A stretch of DNA of 64,000 nt, from NCBI GenBank assembly GCA_964455525.1, contig CAYVWR010000003.1, positions 1-64,000 on the forward strand. Direction: 5' to 3'. Positions 62,583 to 64,000 of the stretch are shown one piece after another; positions within the stretch are counted from its first letter, which is position 1; every line of letters starts with the position of its first letter. Both the position numbers and the translations under genes were made by a program. The DNA is from JAFDZV01 sp964455525. Its GTDB lineage: Bacteria > Bacteroidota > Ignavibacteria > OLB7. The notes below the pieces were generated by a model that saw only the letters and a program-made list of their open reading frames with translations, was not told where the DNA came from and did no database searches.

Positions 62583-62879
62583 TTACGAGTTCGTATCGCG
62601 GTAGCGGTATTCGAGTTCGCCGTCGAGCATCTCATCGAGTGCCAGGAAGGTAGGCTTCGGGAAACGATCGAACTCACGGCTGATCTCAAGCTGGTCGAAG
62701 TTCGTGACCTCTCCGTCACCATCCTCGTTCAGGCTTGCCACGGTCTCCAGACGACGGTGCAAGCTATCCTTGAGTTCATCGTTGATCTGACGCGCACGGC
62801 GCGACATAATGACGATCGCTTCATAAATGCTGGAAGCCTTGCCGGTTGCCTGCTTCAAATCGACCGGTCTGATCGGCAT
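62583..62879 (-). CDS. rpoZ: RNA polymerase omega subunit
   Basis: ATG 62879 follows AGGAG. The 98-aa product has the Bacteroidota-type omega pattern: PVDLKQATGKASSIYEAIVIMSRRARQIN, then LKDSLHRRLETVASL and late FPKPTFLALDEMLDGELEYRY. It binds the beta' subunit and helps RNA polymerase assembly. It is 124 bases after gmk and just behind it in the same transcription direction, the common yicC-gmk-rpoZ order. It ends before a hairpin. Confidence 0.9.
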   Translation of the reverse strand: MPIRPVDLKQATGKASSIYEAIVIMSRRARQINDELKDSLHRRLETVASLNEDGDGEVTNFDQLEISREFDRFPKPTFLALDEMLDGELEYRYRDTNS

Positions 62880-63003
62880 ATAACTCTAGCTCCTAACTAT
62901 GTTGAAGAATCTGAACGTATAAATCTGTTTCTGGGCGATCTGGCGCAGCATAAACCGCGTTGCGAGCATGGTGCGAGATGGCGAAGACGAATCTGCCCGG
63001 ATA

Positions 63004-63612
63004 TTAGTGTCTGAGCAGCTCTTCTATCTCGGCCACGGCACGATCGATATCATCGTTGACGACCGCCACATCGAACTGGCTCTGCATCGAAAGCTCCATG
63101 GTGGCGCGAGCGATACGGCGTTGGAGCGATTCCGGGCTTTCGGTCTTGCGGCTCATCAGGCGCCGCTGCATCTCTTCGATGGATGGAGGGGTTATAAATA
63201 CCAGGATGGCATCATCGGGGAATGCATGCCGTAGTGCAAGAGCGCCTTTTACGTCCACATCGAAGATGATACGTCCGCTGCCGTCGGATGGGAGCAGCCG
63301 GGTCACCTCGCTTTTGAGCGTTCCATAAAGGTTCCCATAGATCTCCTCCCACTCCACCAGATCCCCGTGCTCAATCCGCCGTTGAAACTCCTCCACGCTC
63401 AGAAAGTGATAGTCGGTGCCATCGATCTCGTTCGGGCGCATGGGACGGGTTGTTGCCGAGACGGAAAACCGCCAGTCGGCGTTGCGTTCCAGCAGCCGAT
63501 GGGCGATCGTCGTCTTTCCCGCGCCGGAAGGGGCCGAGAGCACCACGATGCGCTGTGAATTGCGGCGGGGAGCGTTCGGCTGGCGCTGCTGCTCGGCATT
63601 CGGATCGTTCAT
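63004..63612 (-). CDS. gmk: guanylate kinase
   Basis: ATG 63612 gives 202 aa. The P-loop is SAPSGAGKTT; the GMP-binding region includes TTRPMRPNEIDGTDYHFLS and YGNLYGTLKSEV. The lid and core motifs are IIFDVDVKGALALRHAFPD and FITPPSIEEMQRRLMSRKTESPE. It phosphorylates GMP to GDP for nucleotide supply and ppGpp turnover. The ~17 residues before the P-loop (DPNAEQQRQPNAPRRNSQR) are a short basic N-terminal extension. Confidence 0.96.
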   Translation of the reverse strand: MNDPNAEQQRQPNAPRRNSQRIVVLSAPSGAGKTTIAHRLLERNADWRFSVSATTRPMRPNEIDGTDYHFLSVEEFQRRIEHGDLVEWEEIYGNLYGTLKSEVTRLLPSDGSGRIIFDVDVKGALALRHAFPDDAILVFITPPSIEEMQRRLMSRKTESPESLQRRIARATMELSMQSQFDVAVVNDDIDRAVAEIEELLRH

Positions 63613-63741
63613 GCTATCACAACTCGTGAAAACCGCCGATCCCTCGTCCAGAGGTTTCTCCGGCAGTTCAATGATATCCCCGGAACCTGTTCCGGGCTGC
63701 CCAGGTTCGTGGTCGAATAACTTCTGCACTCTTCTCCTGCA

Positions 63742-64000
63742 TCACTCGATGTTCTGAACCTGCTCGCGGATCTTTTCCAGCTCCTCCTTCCCCTGCACCA
63801 CAAGATGGGCGATCTCGGCATCGTTGGATTTCGAGCCGATCGTCGTGATCTCGCGGTTGATCTCCTGAAGAAGAAAGCCAAGCTTGCGTCCGGCCGGTTC
63901 AGGCCCCTTCACAGCTTCGACGAAGAACTTGGAGTGGCTGCGATAGCGGACACATTCCTCGGTGATATCGAGCTTGTCCGCAAGCATCACGATCTCGAAT
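63742..64000 (-). CDS. yicC: YicC family protein, C-terminal part (cut by window edge)
   Basis: The minus-strand frame runs off the right edge. Its last ~86 residues read IVMLADKLDITEECVRYRSH, RKLGFLLQEINREITTIGSKSND, HLVVQGKEELEKIREQVQNIE, which is the conserved C-terminal half (DUF1732) of YicC. YicC family proteins are RNA endoribonucleases or stress-linked proteins in this operon. The start lies outside the window. It is followed by gmk after 129 bases. Confidence 0.93.
   Translation of the reverse strand, partial: FEIVMLADKLDITEECVRYRSHSKFFVEAVKGPEPAGRKLGFLLQEINREITTIGSKSNDAEIAHLVVQGKEELEKIREQVQNIE

Overview
The window looks like a chromosome segment of a Bacteroidota-Chlorobiota group bacterium of moderately high GC, probably a Kapabacteria/Ignavibacteria-like lineage. 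The basis is a C-terminal type IX secretion sorting domain on a secreted glycosidase-like protein (35323-38307), several outer-membrane barrels and lipoproteins, an OmpA/VWA fusion, a yicC-gmk-rpoZ block and a split lycopene cyclase. The lineage is inferred; no rRNA or tRNA gene is present to confirm it.

Layout. 1-5.7 kb is a decayed accessory island. It starts with the C-terminal tip of a probable polymorphic toxin, overlapped by a small immunity-type gene. Next come an immunity-like gene broken by a 16-bp tandem duplication, a 15-codon stub of an Imm53-type gene, a multiply frameshifted resolvase, and a type II restriction-modification pair lying between two diverged ~108-bp direct repeats. 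5.7-21.3 kb is core: mazG, carA, thiolase, 3-hydroxybutyryl-CoA dehydrogenase, an M20 peptidase, a 1256-aa TPR/transglutaminase exoprotein, and lexA beside a LexA-like peptidase lacking the DNA-binding domain. 21.3-29.8 kb is gene-poor accessory DNA. It carries a lasso-type RiPP precursor, a candidate 30-aa peptide gene under a possible ribosome-binding-site hairpin, two large paralogous secreted SdrD/GYWK-type proteins, and the lasso maturation proteins B1 (PqqD-like) and B2 (transglutaminase-like protease). No lasso cyclase is visible. 29.8-64 kb is mostly envelope and housekeeping genes: barrels and lipoproteins, OsmC, MtgA, CrtYc/CrtYd, the sorted glycosidase-like protein, TPMT, OmpA/VWA, GT2, GH57, AhpD-like plus peroxiredoxin, SpeA, DinB with a WYL regulator, a metallo-beta-lactamase protein overlapping a GNAT, an SDR, a LolD-type ATPase, and DUF3299-rpoZ-gmk-yicC at the right edge.

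How genes work together. Thiolase and 3-hydroxybutyryl-CoA dehydrogenase are successive steps of C4 acyl-CoA metabolism. The AhpD-like protein, the peroxiredoxin and OsmC handle peroxides. YicC, Gmk and RpoZ form the familiar RNA/nucleotide block. The most unusual part is the split RiPP locus: precursor, B1 and B2 lie on one strand but are spread over 7 kb around two paralogous secreted proteins, with the cyclase missing from this window.
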